From positions 124,001-188,000 of the forward strand of contig NZ_JAGETY010000010.1 of NCBI RefSeq assembly GCF_017571525.1: a stretch of DNA of 64,000 nucleotides, in the 5' to 3' direction. The position numbers were made by a program, and so were the translations under genes. Positions within the stretch are counted from its first letter, which is position 1; the number at the start of each line of letters is the position of its first letter. Positions 32,790 through 41,739 of the stretch are shown piece after piece. The notes beneath the pieces are model-generated. The model saw nothing but the letters and a program-made list of their open reading frames with translations, searched no databases and was not told the DNA's origin. Origin of the DNA: Hymenobacter sp. BT559. GTDB lineage: Bacteria; Bacteroidota; Bacteroidia; Cytophagales; Hymenobacteraceae.

Positions 32790-35450
32790 ATGCCTCTTTC
32801 GTTACGCGCTGCCGCCCGCCTCTGCCTGGCGTTGCTCACGGCTCACTATTCACTGCTCACTGCCCGAGCTCAAGCCCCCAAAACCTACACCTCCTCGGAG
32901 ATTCTGCTAGGCCTCAAAAAGCTTAATGTGGTGGGCTCGGTGATGTACATCGCCGCCCACCCCGACGACGAAAATACCCGCCTGCTAGCCTACTTCGCCA
33001 ACGGCCGCCAGCTCGAAACCAGCTACTTCAGCTGCACCCGCGGCGATGGTGGCCAGGACCTTATCGGCCCCGAATTGCGTGAGCAGCTGGGCGTCATTCG
33101 CACTCAGGAACTGCTGGCGGCGCGGCGCATCGACGGCGCGCACCAGTATTTCTCGCGCGCCAATGACTTCGGCTTCAGCAAGACCTCGGCCGAAACCTTC
33201 ACCATCTGGGACAAGGAACAGGTGCTGGCCGACATGGTGTGGGTGATTCGCCAGCGGCGGCCCGATGTGCTCATCACCCGCTTCCCGCCCGATGCCCGCG
33301 CCGGCCACGGCCACCACCAGGCCAGCGCCATCCTGGCCGCCGAAGCCTTCGACGCCGCCGGCGACCCCAAGCGCTTCCCCGAGCAGCTCAAGTACGTGCA
33401 GGTGTGGCAGCCCAAGCGCCTGTACTGGAACACCGGCAGCTTCTTTGTGAAGCCCGGCGAGAAGATGGACGGCTACCTCACCCTCGACGCCGGGGGCTAC
33501 AACCCGCTGCTAGGCCAGAGCTACGGCGAAATCGCGGCCCGCTCGCGCTCGCAGCACCGCAGTCAGGGCTTCGGCGCGGCAGCCCAGCGCGGCGAGGCCA
33601 TCGAGTACTTCCAGTTCGTGAAAGGCACGCCCGCCAAAACCGATTTATTCGAAGGCATCGACCAGACGTGGAGCCGCGTGCCGGGCGGCGCGGCCATCGG
33701 CAAAATGGTGGACGAGGTGATTCGGAGGTATGATGCGAGCAACCCTAGCGCCAGCGTGGCGGGGTTGCTGAAGGTGCGAGAATCAGTGAATACGACGCTT
33801 CAGAAAGCATTTAATACTTATTCAAGCAGAGAGATTCCGAACATCGAGTTTCTAAACGAAGCGCAAGCAGAATTGATAGGAGCACATTTTTGGCTTTTGA
33901 CTAAAAGCAATCAATTAGGCGACTTGCTTAAGGCTAGTTTAGGGCTTCACATTGAAGCAGTTGCTAGCGAGCCGACAATTGCAGTTGGACAAGTAGTATC
34001 TATCAATTCGGCGGCCCTCAATCCATGCGATGTGTCTGTGCAGTGGACTTACCAGCTAGATAAATCAGAAGTTGGCAGGAGTATCAATGTATTGCCAAAG
34101 GGCAAGATTAAGTCAAATTTGATAAAGCTTGAAGTTACACCGACTACTAGTATTTCGCAGCCTTATTGGCTTACAGGGCCAAGTTCGATTGGCATGTATA
34201 GAATAGACCCTAAGGGTATAAATACCCTGGACGGGTTTGGCTTCAAGGTTCACAACTGGGTTCCACAAAGCCTAATCGGTAAGCCAGAGAATCCTAGCAG
34301 CATCAGTGTCTGGAATCAGATTCAAATAATTGTGCCCGGTATTAATAAGCCACAGGAACTTGAATTTGAAACTCCTGTCCAATACAAGCACACCGACCCC
34401 GTGCTCGGCGAGCTGTACCAACCCCTAGCCATCGTGCCGCCGGTGATGGTGAATATCCCCGCCGCCCGCGCCTACGTCTTTGCCGACCAGCAGCCCAAGC
34501 AAGTGCCCGTAACGCTGCGCGCCGGCCAGCCCGGGGTAGCCGGGTCGCTGGCCTTGCAGGTGCCTAGCGGCTGGCAGGCCGAGCCCGCCACCGTCGCCTT
34601 CACCCTCAAAAACAAGGACGACGAGCAAACCGTCAACTTCACCCTGCGCCCGCTAGCCGGCGCGGCCGAGGGCAAGGCCGAGCTGCGCGCCGTGGCCACC
34701 GTGGGCAATGAGAAATACAGCCGCGGCATCCAGCAGATAGTGTACCCGCACATTCCGACCCAGACGCTGTTCCCCGAGGCCACCGCGCCGCTCGTGAAGC
34801 TGAACGTGGCGCGCGGCCACACCAAAAACATAGGCTACCTCATGGGTGCCGGCGACGAGGTGCCCGAGGCCCTGCGCCAACTCGGCTACACCGTGAGCCT
34901 GCTCGACCCCGCCACCGACCTCACCGCCGAGCGGCTAGCCCGCTACGACGCCGTGGTGCTCGGCGTGCGCGCCTACAACGTGCTCGACCGCCTCAAAACC
35001 CAGCAGCCCCAGTTGCTCAAATACGTCGAAAACGGCGGCACTATGCTCGTGCAGTACGTGGTGAACCGCGGCACCGTGCTGCCCGAAATCGGCCCGTACC
35101 CCCTCACCCTCAGCGCCGACCGCGTGACGGTCGAGAACACACCCGTCACGTTTTTGACCCCTGGCGCGCCGGTGCTGAATGCGCCCAACAAGCTCACGCC
35201 GGCCGACTTTGCCACCGGCTGGGTGCAGGAGCAGGGTCTGTATTATCCTTCGGCTTGGGATACTCATTATCAGCCGGTTATCGCTAGCCACGACCCCGGT
35301 GAAACCGATAAGCAGAGCGCCATCCTGGTGGCGCCCTACGGCAAGGGGCGCTACATCTACACCGGCTTGTCGCTGTTTCGGGAGCTGCCGGCCGGCGTGC
35401 CGGGCGCCTTCCGCATTCTGGCCAACTTGGTCGAGTCGGGCGGCAAGTAG
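32790..35450 (+). CDS. PIG-L family deacetylase, large exported form
   Basis: An 886-aa exported protein. Signal peptide to about residue 35 (ends TARAQA). Residues about 40-300 are the PIG-L/LmbE deacetylase with zinc motif AAHPDDEN and the later GHGHHQAS His pair; members remove acetyl groups from N-acetylglucosaminyl compounds. The C-terminal third contains an immunoglobulin-like region and a ThuA/glutamine-amidotransferase-like domain (LRQLGYTVSLLDP, YDAVVLGVRAYN, YVENGGTMLVQY). Bases 33770-34380 (residues about 328-530) are strikingly A+T-rich against both flanks although the frame stays open. The TAG stop is the first part of a palindromic repeat. Confidence 0.88.
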   Translation: MPLSLRAAARLCLALLTAHYSLLTARAQAPKTYTSSEILLGLKKLNVVGSVMYIAAHPDDENTRLLAYFANGRQLETSYFSCTRGDGGQDLIGPELREQLGVIRTQELLAARRIDGAHQYFSRANDFGFSKTSAETFTIWDKEQVLADMVWVIRQRRPDVLITRFPPDARAGHGHHQASAILAAEAFDAAGDPKRFPEQLKYVQVWQPKRLYWNTGSFFVKPGEKMDGYLTLDAGGYNPLLGQSYGEIAARSRSQHRSQGFGAAAQRGEAIEYFQFVKGTPAKTDLFEGIDQTWSRVPGGAAIGKMVDEVIRRYDASNPSASVAGLLKVRESVNTTLQKAFNTYSSREIPNIEFLNEAQAELIGAHFWLLTKSNQLGDLLKASLGLHIEAVASEPTIAVGQVVSINSAALNPCDVSVQWTYQLDKSEVGRSINVLPKGKIKSNLIKLEVTPTTSISQPYWLTGPSSIGMYRIDPKGINTLDGFGFKVHNWVPQSLIGKPENPSSISVWNQIQIIVPGINKPQELEFETPVQYKHTDPVLGELYQPLAIVPPVMVNIPAARAYVFADQQPKQVPVTLRAGQPGVAGSLALQVPSGWQAEPATVAFTLKNKDDEQTVNFTLRPLAGAAEGKAELRAVATVGNEKYSRGIQQIVYPHIPTQTLFPEATAPLVKLNVARGHTKNIGYLMGAGDEVPEALRQLGYTVSLLDPATDLTAERLARYDAVVLGVRAYNVLDRLKTQQPQLLKYVENGGTMLVQYVVNRGTVLPEIGPYPLTLSADRVTVENTPVTFLTPGAPVLNAPNKLTPADFATGWVQEQGLYYPSAWDTHYQPVIASHDPGETDKQSAILVAPYGKGRYIYTGLSLFRELPAGVPGAFRILANLVESGGK

Positions 35451-35722
35451 CGCGGACTTTTAGACCACGAGTGAGGACTCTCCCGGCGGGACCTCACCCC
35501 CGGCCCCGGTTCGCTTGATGCGCGAGACCTTGAGGAGAAGGTAGCCACGGCGGCACGTTTATTCATTCGTTTTCTTAGGCTAGCCTTCTAACTTGCGAGC
35601 CGTTTGCCCAAAGGGCGAACGGCTCGCTTTTTATATCTAGAAAGACCTTCTCTGTAAAGTCCGCGCCGCCGTGGCTCCCCTCTCCCCAAGGAGAGGGGCC
35701 GGGGGTGAGGTCCCGCCGGGAG
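35449..35722. repeat. Nested inverted repeats
   Basis: Outer arms GTAGCGCGGACTTT (from 35447) and AAAGTCCGCGC (35657-35667). Within and beyond them is a second pair: CTCCCGGCGGGACCTCACCC (from 35479) against GGTGAGGTCCCGCCGGGAG (to 35722), plus GTAGCCACGGCGGC against GCCGCCGTGGC. Together they form interlocking palindromes filling the gap between the deacetylase and aspartate kinase genes. Confidence 0.75.
35595..35632 (+). terminator. Terminator inside the repeat region
   Basis: GCGAGCCGTTTGCCC / GGGCGAACGGCTCGC stem with one wobble, three-base loop, followed by TTTTTAT. It can end the deacetylase transcript before the lysC start. Confidence 0.85.
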
Positions 35723-35735
35723 GGCGACACCAGAC

Positions 35736-37112
35736 ATGCTTACAGTAGAAAAAATAGGCGGCACCTCCATGACCGCCTTCGCCGATGTTCTCCAGAACAT
35801 CATCTTTCACGGCCGCCAGGGCCAGGAATTGTACAACCGCATTTTTGTGGTGTCGGCCTATGCCAACGTGACCAACTGGCTGCTGGAGAATAAGAAAACC
35901 GGCGCGCCCGGCGTGTATCACCGCATCACCGAGCACCAGGAGTTTCGGGCCGCGCTGCAAGAAGTAGCCGCCAAGCTCAAGGAGCTAAACACGCACTACG
36001 CCCCGCTAGGCCTCGACCTGGCCGTGGCCGATGCCTTCATTCAGCAGCGCATCGACCAGGCCCAGGCTTACCTGGAAAGCCTCGTGAATGTGCTGGCCTC
36101 GGGCTATGTCAACAGCGCCAACATCTTGCAGGCCGCCCGCGAAATCCTGGCCAGCATCGGCGAGGCGCACTCGGCCTTCAACTCGGTCAACATCTTGCAA
36201 AACAAGGGTTTGAACGCCACCCTCATCGACCTCAGCGGCTTCGACGACGCGCAGCCGCTCACCATCGACGAGCGCATTCAGCAGGCATTTGCGGGCATCG
36301 ATTTTGCCAATACCATCTGCGTGGCCACCGGCTATACCAAGGGCACCGAGGGCATTATGCGCGAGTTTGACCGCGGCTATTCGGAGGTGACGTTCAGTAA
36401 GATAGCCGTGGCCGTGCGGCCGCAGGAGGCTATTATTCACAAGGAATACCACCTCTGCTCGGCCGACCCCAACCTGGTAGGCCTGGACAACTGCCGCCCC
36501 GTCGGCTTCACCAACTACGACGTGGCCGACCAGCTCGCCGACGTAGGCATGGAGGCCATTCACCCCAAAGCCTCGAAGCCGTTGGAAATCAACGCCATCG
36601 ACCTGCGCATCAAGAACACCTTCGAGCCCGAGCACCCCGGCACGCTCATCACCCGCGACTACGTGTCGCCCGAGAAGCACATCGAAGTCATTACCGGCAC
36701 CGATAAAGTGGTAATAATCGACATCTACGACCCCCTGATGGTGGGCGCCGCCGGCTTCGATTTGCACCTCATGCAGGCGTTTTTCGATTTCGGCGTCAGC
36801 TACATTTTCAAGGCCACGAGCGCCAATAGTATCTCGCTCGTCATCTGGCAGAAAGACCTGAAGCCCGAGCTGGTGGCCGCGCTCGAAAAGAAGTACGAAA
36901 AAGTGACCATCGAAAACGTCTCGCTGGTCTGCCTCATCGGTTCCAACATCGACCAGCCCGGCCTGCTGGCCCACGCTGCCCGTGCACTGGCCGAGGCGGG
37001 CATTAATATTCGCAGCGCGGGCTTTGCGCTGCGCAAGGTCAACATTCAGTTTATCCTGGCGCGCGAGGACTACAAAGGGGCCATTATTGCCCTGAACAAG
37101 GCGCTGGGGTAG
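35736..37112 (+). CDS. lysC: Aspartate kinase
   Basis: Phosphorylates L-aspartate to start lysine, threonine, methionine and diaminopimelate synthesis; cytoplasmic. The 458-aa chain begins MLTVEKIGGTSMTAF, carrying the K-x-GGTS substrate motif. VATGYTKGTEGIMREFDRGYSEVTF is the nucleotide and aspartate site, with the usual FxGRGGSD-like segment replaced by TKGTEG..RGYSE. Two ACT domains follow, the last seen in SLVCLIGSNIDQPGLLAHAARAL. The VEKIGGTSM opening resembles the aspartokinase class also found in ectoine clusters; no ectoine genes are present, so it is probably a general enzyme of this class. Confidence 0.9.
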   Translation: MLTVEKIGGTSMTAFADVLQNIIFHGRQGQELYNRIFVVSAYANVTNWLLENKKTGAPGVYHRITEHQEFRAALQEVAAKLKELNTHYAPLGLDLAVADAFIQQRIDQAQAYLESLVNVLASGYVNSANILQAAREILASIGEAHSAFNSVNILQNKGLNATLIDLSGFDDAQPLTIDERIQQAFAGIDFANTICVATGYTKGTEGIMREFDRGYSEVTFSKIAVAVRPQEAIIHKEYHLCSADPNLVGLDNCRPVGFTNYDVADQLADVGMEAIHPKASKPLEINAIDLRIKNTFEPEHPGTLITRDYVSPEKHIEVITGTDKVVIIDIYDPLMVGAAGFDLHLMQAFFDFGVSYIFKATSANSISLVIWQKDLKPELVAALEKKYEKVTIENVSLVCLIGSNIDQPGLLAHAARALAEAGINIRSAGFALRKVNIQFILAREDYKGAIIALNKALG

Positions 37113-37229
37113 GGGCGTAACGTTGGCCCGCCCCGCCCGGTACTGGCCCTAAAATTCGGAGCGTCATGCGGAAGGCAGTGAAGTACGACGTTCTTTTGTG
37201 AGGTGCCCATCGGCTATTCAGCTTATCCT

Positions 37230-39206
37230 ATGAAAAAAATGCTTCCCGCCGCCGTCCTGCTCACGCTCGGCCTAGCCCCAGGTGCCCGCGCCCAGTCGCT
37301 GGTGTTGCCGCCCGACACGCAGCGCGTGAGCGTGGAGCAGTTTCGGGCCCGGTTCGTGGCTGATACCGCGTACACCCGCGCGCACTACGTGAAGACGGAG
37401 TACGACATTCCGATGCGCGACGGGGCCAAGCTGCACACCGTGGTGTACGCGCCCCGCGATGCCGGCCGCGGGAGCTACCCCATTCTGTTGAACCGCACGC
37501 CCTACTCGGCGGGGCCGTACGGGCCGGACCACTACCGCCTGCGCGTGAATCCTAACGGGTTTTTGCTGCGCGAGGGCTACATCTTCGCCATCCAGGACGT
37601 GCGGGGGCGCTACCTTTCCGAAGGCACGTTTGAGGACGTGCGCCCGCAGCTGGCCGGTAAGGCCGGCAAAACGGCCATCGACGAAAGCACCGACACCTTC
37701 GACACCATCGAGTACCTGCTCAAAAAAGGCCCAAAAAACAACGGCCGCGTGGGCCAGCTAGGCATTTCGTACCCGGGCTTTTATACCACCGTGGGCCTGC
37801 TCAGCCGCCACCCGGCGCTGAAGGCCAGCAGCCCGCAGGCCCCGGTCACAGACTGGTTTTGGGACGATGACCACCACAACGGCGCATATTTCCTGACCGG
37901 CGCAATGGGCTTCTGGAACAATTTCGGCCAGCCCCGCCCGCAGCCGACGGCCCATTACCCCGATGGCCCGCAGATGAAAACGCCCGACGGCTACGCTTTC
38001 TACCAGCAGCTCGGCCCGCTCAAAAATATCAACGAGCAGTATTTCCACGGCCAGTACAAGCACTGGAACGACATCGTGGCGCACCCCAACTACGACGCCT
38101 TTTGGCAGGCTCGCAACCCGCGCCCGCACCTGCACGGCCTCAAAGCCGCGGTGTTGGTAGTGGGTGGGTTTAATGATGCGGAGGACCTGTTTGGCACCCT
38201 CAATACCTACCAGACCATCGAAAAGCAAAACCCCGGCCTTAGCAACCGCTTCGTGATGGGGCCGTGGGTGCACGGCGGCTGGAGCGGCAGCCCCGGCGAA
38301 ATGGTGGGCAACGTGGCCTACGGCCCCTCGCCCTCGCTCTGGTATCAGCAAAATATTGAAGCGCCATTCTTCAAATCATATCTGAAAGACGTCCAGCCCG
38401 GCGCGGCCATTGCCAGCCTGCCCGAAGCTACTGTCTTTGAGGGCGGTACCAACCGCTGGCGCACCTTCGACGCCTGGCCACCCAAGCAGGCGCAGGCCAA
38501 AACGCTGTATTTCCGGCAAGCCGGCGGCCTCAGCTTCAGCCCGCCCACCACTGGCGCCAACGAGCGTCGCCGGGCCGACGTCAACTTCGAGTTCGACCAG
38601 TTCGTGAGCGACCCGGCCCATCCCGTGCCCTACACCGAGGCCACGGCCCCGAGTATGACCCGCGAGTACATGACCGACGACCAGCGCTTTGCCAGCCGCC
38701 GCCCCGATGTGCTCACCTACCAGACCGCGCCCCTGGAGGAAGATATGACCCTAGCCGGCCCCATTCAGGCGCTGCTGCAAGTGGCCACTACCGGCACCGA
38801 TGCCGACTGGGTCGTGAAAATCATCGACGTGTACCCCGACGACACGCCCGACAATCCGCGCACCGCGCCCGGCGTGCACCTCGGCGGCTACCAGCAAATG
38901 GTGCGCTCGGAGGTGATGCGGGGCCGCTTCCGCGACAGTTTCAGCCAGCCCAAGGCCTTTGTAGCCAATGAGGTAACGGCCGTGCCCTTCACCGTGCAAG
39001 ACGTGCTGCACACCTTCCGCAAGGGCCACCGCCTCATGGTACAGGTGCAAAGCACCTGGTTTCCGCTCGTCGACCTCAACCCACAGACCTACGTGCCCAA
39101 CATCTACGAGGCGAGCGAAACGGACTTTAAAGCGCAGACGCACAAGCTCTACCACAACCCTGGCCACGCCTCTCAACTGGTCGTAAAGGTGCTGCCCCCT
39201 CAATAG
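37230..39206 (+). CDS. CocE/NonD family hydrolase (X-Pro dipeptidyl peptidase-like)
   Basis: A 658-aa exported serine hydrolase of the CocE / alpha-amino acid ester hydrolase group. Signal peptide to about residue 22 (PGARAQS). The alpha/beta hydrolase domain spans about 50-350: oxyanion Tyr region LNRTPYSAGPYG, AIQDVRGRYLSEG, nucleophile Ser in LGISYPGFYT near 185, acidic residue in VGGFNDAEDLFG, and catalytic His in GPWVHGGW. A C-terminal jelly-roll (PATLVG-like beta domain, about 400-650) completes the fold. Substrates could be peptides or esters. The ATG at 37230 fits the signal peptide; the frame extends nine codons farther upstream. Confidence 0.9.
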   Translation: MKKMLPAAVLLTLGLAPGARAQSLVLPPDTQRVSVEQFRARFVADTAYTRAHYVKTEYDIPMRDGAKLHTVVYAPRDAGRGSYPILLNRTPYSAGPYGPDHYRLRVNPNGFLLREGYIFAIQDVRGRYLSEGTFEDVRPQLAGKAGKTAIDESTDTFDTIEYLLKKGPKNNGRVGQLGISYPGFYTTVGLLSRHPALKASSPQAPVTDWFWDDDHHNGAYFLTGAMGFWNNFGQPRPQPTAHYPDGPQMKTPDGYAFYQQLGPLKNINEQYFHGQYKHWNDIVAHPNYDAFWQARNPRPHLHGLKAAVLVVGGFNDAEDLFGTLNTYQTIEKQNPGLSNRFVMGPWVHGGWSGSPGEMVGNVAYGPSPSLWYQQNIEAPFFKSYLKDVQPGAAIASLPEATVFEGGTNRWRTFDAWPPKQAQAKTLYFRQAGGLSFSPPTTGANERRRADVNFEFDQFVSDPAHPVPYTEATAPSMTREYMTDDQRFASRRPDVLTYQTAPLEEDMTLAGPIQALLQVATTGTDADWVVKIIDVYPDDTPDNPRTAPGVHLGGYQQMVRSEVMRGRFRDSFSQPKAFVANEVTAVPFTVQDVLHTFRKGHRLMVQVQSTWFPLVDLNPQTYVPNIYEASETDFKAQTHKLYHNPGHASQLVVKVLPPQ

Positions 39207-39210
39207 CCAT

Positions 39211-39324
39211 TTGTCCTTGCGCGCAACGAAGTGAAGCGCGGCAATCTTTCCTTGTCGCTAGGGTGCTGTCCCAACGATTAAGGAAAGATTGCCGCGCTTC
39301 ACTTCGCTGCGCTCGCAATGACAG
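39211..39324. repeat. Dispersed palindromic repeat, long form
   Basis: Second long copy of the 9-134 element: left arm TTGTCCTTGCGCGCAACG and GTGAAGCGCGGCAATC, centre CGCTAGGGTGCTGTCCCAACG, right arm GATTGCCGCGCTTCACTTC and GCTCGCAATGACA. It fills the space between two convergent genes, starting five bases after one stop and ending seven bases from the other. Confidence 0.9.
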
Positions 39325-39330
39325 AAGTTT

Positions 39331-40221
39331 TTATTTGCCGCCTTTCTTCGCCTCAGCCACCAGCTCGTCGTTCAGTTTAACGTAGTCGGTGTTGGGCGGC
39401 GTCGCAGCTAGGGCCAGCTTTTTAGACCGCTCGGCGGCAGCGATGGCACCTTTGTAATCCTTCATTTTCAGGCGGATTTTGGCCTCCGTGTTCACGTTCC
39501 AGAACTTAGGGTCGGTGGCGTTGGCCTTCTGAATCCAGGCTAGGGCCTGCTTTAGGTCCTTGTTGTTGTCGTAGTAATACACGGCGGCGCCGGCCAGGTC
39601 ATTGGCCGTCGGGCTGGCGTTTTTGACAACCTTCTCGTCAATCTGGGCCATCACCTTCGCGTCTACGTCGCTGGTGATTTTAAACTTGGCGCCGGTGTTT
39701 TCCCACTCCAGGTCCACGTTGGCGGTGGCAGGCGTGAGGTCGGCAAAGTTGATGGTGAATGTCTCCACTTTATTTGCCAGCTTGTAGGGCTTAACGGTGA
39801 AGCGGGCCACATCCTGGTCGTCCTTGAAGCCATCTACATCAGCACCTTGCTTCAGGCTTTTATTGAGCACTACCGTCCACTCATTGGCTGTGGGGATGGT
39901 ATAAATGCCGTATTCGCCGGCCGGTACCTTTTTACCTTCTACTAGCACATCATCCGAAAACTTGATGCTGGTGGTGGCATTGGCACCGGTGCGCCAGCGC
40001 TTGCCATCGGCTAACACTGCTTTGTCGCCGCCAAAAACGGTGCGGCCCTTGGCGCTAGGCCGGTAGTAGGTGATGGTTACATCAGTAAGGCCCACGCGCT
40101 GGGTTACAGTGCTTTTGGGGCTAGCCTGCGGTGTCGAAATCTGCGCCTGGGCGGCGGGGGCGGCTAGCAGGGTTGTGGTCAATACCACAGCGGTGCCGAA
40201 GTGGGCAGCAAAGTTTTTCAT
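39331..40221 (-). CDS. DUF2911 domain protein, exported
   Basis: A 296-aa exported protein. Signal peptide ends near LAAPAAQAQ. The DUF2911 domain spans about 25-170: ISTPQASPKSTVTQRVGLTDVTITYYRPSAKGR, then RTGANATTSIKFSDDV and KVPAGEYGIYTIPTANEWTVVLNK. The C-terminal part (about 195-290) is helical with TPR-like repeats (AAVYYYDNNKDLKQALAWIQKA). Widespread in Bacteroidota, function unknown, probably periplasmic. Start at 40221; the upstream extension overlaps a palindrome. Confidence 0.88.
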   Translation of the reverse strand: MKNFAAHFGTAVVLTTTLLAAPAAQAQISTPQASPKSTVTQRVGLTDVTITYYRPSAKGRTVFGGDKAVLADGKRWRTGANATTSIKFSDDVLVEGKKVPAGEYGIYTIPTANEWTVVLNKSLKQGADVDGFKDDQDVARFTVKPYKLANKVETFTINFADLTPATANVDLEWENTGAKFKITSDVDAKVMAQIDEKVVKNASPTANDLAGAAVYYYDNNKDLKQALAWIQKANATDPKFWNVNTEAKIRLKMKDYKGAIAAAERSKKLALAATPPNTDYVKLNDELVAEAKKGGK

Positions 40222-40267
40222 ATCAAATAAACGGGAAAAAGCGGCATGTACTTGCCGGCCCAAAAAT

Positions 40268-40299
40268 AGCGCAGCCCGCCGGGTGCGGCGGGCTGCGCT
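40268..40299 (-). terminator. Terminator of serS
   Basis: Perfect 13-bp stem AGCGCAGCCCGCC and complement, loop GGGTGC. On the minus strand it runs into TATTTTTGGG. Confidence 0.75.
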
Positions 40300-40321
40300 A
40301 GGGGAGGGGGTAGAGCCGCGG

Positions 40322-41596
40322 CTACCCAATAATATCAAACCCGCAGTAGCTGTGCAGCACCTCGGGCAGCCGGACGCCCTCGGGCGTCTGGTTGTTTTCG
40401 AGCAGCGCGGCCACGATGCGCGGCAGGGCCAGCGCCGAGCCGTTGAGGGTGTGCAGTAACTGCGTCTTACCGCCCTCGGCCTTGTAGCGGCACTTGAGGC
40501 GGTTGGCCTGGAAAGCCTCGAAATTGCTCACCGACGATACTTCCAGCCAGCGGCCCTGGGCGGCGCTCCATACTTCCAGGTCGTAGGTGAGGGCCGAGGT
40601 AAAGCCCATATCGCCACCGCACAGGCGCAGCACGCGGTAGGGCAGCTCCAGCAGCTGCAGCAGCTTCTCCACATGCGCCACCATCGTTTCGTGGGCGGCG
40701 TAGGAGTGCTCGGGCTGCGTAATCTGCACAATCTCTACCTTATCGAACTGATGCAGGCGGTTGAGGCCGCGCACATCGGCGCCCCACGAGCCAGCCTCGC
40801 GCCGGAAGCAGGGCGTGTAGCCGGTGTTGCGCACGGGCAGCTTGTCCACGGGAATAATTTCGTCGCGGTAGAGGTTGGTAATGGGCACCTCCGAAGTCGG
40901 AATCAGGTACAGGTTGTCCTGCGCGTCGTGGTACATCTGGCCTTCTTTATCAGGAAGTTGGCCGGTGCCGTAGCCGCTAGCCTCGTTCACCAGAATGGGC
41001 GGCTGCACTTCGGTATAGCCCGCGTCGCGCGCCTGGTCCAGGAAGAAATTGACCAGCGCTCGCTGCAAGCGGGCACCCTGGCCCTTATACACCGGGAAGC
41101 CCGCGCCTGTAATTTTGATACCGAGCTCAAAATCAATAATATCGTACTTCTTAATCAGCTCCCAGTGGGGGAGGGCGCCGGCAGCTAACGTCGGCTTGGT
41201 GCCGCCCTCGCGCACTACCTCGTTATCCTCGGCCGAGCGGCCAGCGGGCACGCTCTCGTGCGGCACGTTCGGAATTTTATACAGCAGCTGAGTCTGCTGC
41301 CTTTCGGTATCGGCCAGCTCGTCGGCGTGGGCCTTAATCTGCGTTTTGAGCTCGGCGGTGCGGATTTTCAGTGCCTCGGCGCCGGCTTTGTCGCCGCTTT
41401 TCATCAGGCCGCCAATCTGGCGGGCTAGCTCGTTGGCTTCGGCCTGGGCGGCGTCGTGCTGCGTTTGCAGGGCGCGGCGGCGCTGGTCGAGGTCGAGCAC
41501 GGCCTGCACATCGGCTTCGGCCGTTTTAAAATTACGTTTGGCAAGGCCGGCCAGCACCCGGGCGGTTTGCTCTTTAAGAACAGAAATTTGCAGCAT
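40322..41596 (-). CDS. serS: Seryl-tRNA synthetase
   Basis: Charges tRNA(Ser) and tRNA(Sec) with serine; cytoplasmic class II synthetase. The 424-aa length is normal. Residues about 25-105 form the long antiparallel coiled coil that grips the tRNA variable arm. Motif 2 is FRREAGSWGADVRGLNRLHQF and motif 3 is the NGSALALPRIVAALLENNQ region near the C-terminus. The start at 41596 (MLQISVLKEQ) is the usual N-terminus. A -7 box ends nine bases upstream, implying a three-base leader. Confidence 0.97.
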   Translation of the reverse strand: MLQISVLKEQTARVLAGLAKRNFKTAEADVQAVLDLDQRRRALQTQHDAAQAEANELARQIGGLMKSGDKAGAEALKIRTAELKTQIKAHADELADTERQQTQLLYKIPNVPHESVPAGRSAEDNEVVREGGTKPTLAAGALPHWELIKKYDIIDFELGIKITGAGFPVYKGQGARLQRALVNFFLDQARDAGYTEVQPPILVNEASGYGTGQLPDKEGQMYHDAQDNLYLIPTSEVPITNLYRDEIIPVDKLPVRNTGYTPCFRREAGSWGADVRGLNRLHQFDKVEIVQITQPEHSYAAHETMVAHVEKLLQLLELPYRVLRLCGGDMGFTSALTYDLEVWSAAQGRWLEVSSVSNFEAFQANRLKCRYKAEGGKTQLLHTLNGSALALPRIVAALLENNQTPEGVRLPEVLHSYCGFDIIG

Positions 41597-41604
41597 AATG
41601 CAGG

Positions 41605-41612
41605 CAAAGGTA
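41605..41612 (-). promoter_or_regulatory. -7 promoter box TACCTTTG of serS
   Basis: Exact minus-strand match; predicted transcript start about three bases before the ATG. Confidence 0.6.
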
Positions 41613-41625
41613 GTTTTTGGATAAT

Positions 41626-41705
41626 GACGAATGACTAATGCGGAGCGACTAATGTCGTTCGAGCTTAGTTGAGCAGCAGCAGTCATTCCGCATTAATCAT
41701 TCGTC
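41626..41705. repeat. GACGAATGACTAATGCGGA inverted repeat
   Basis: Left arm 41626-41644 and right arm 41687-41705 are complementary at 18 of 19 positions and enclose 42 bases. It sits just upstream of the serS promoter. Its AATGA-rich arms recall the repeat units in the RNase P P12 extension. Confidence 0.7.
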
Positions 41706-41739
41706 GCTAGCCCAAACCCATTGGCCATTTGCCCGTAAT

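Noticed and set aside
36006-36974. 322-codon minus-strand frame inside lysC
   Set aside because: Antisense shadow with Val/Asp/Gly-biased composition; the plus frame is an evident aspartate kinase.
35736-37112. An ectoine biosynthesis locus
   Set aside because: The aspartokinase N-terminus resembles the ectoine-linked class, but no ectA, ectB or ectC occurs in the neighbourhood.
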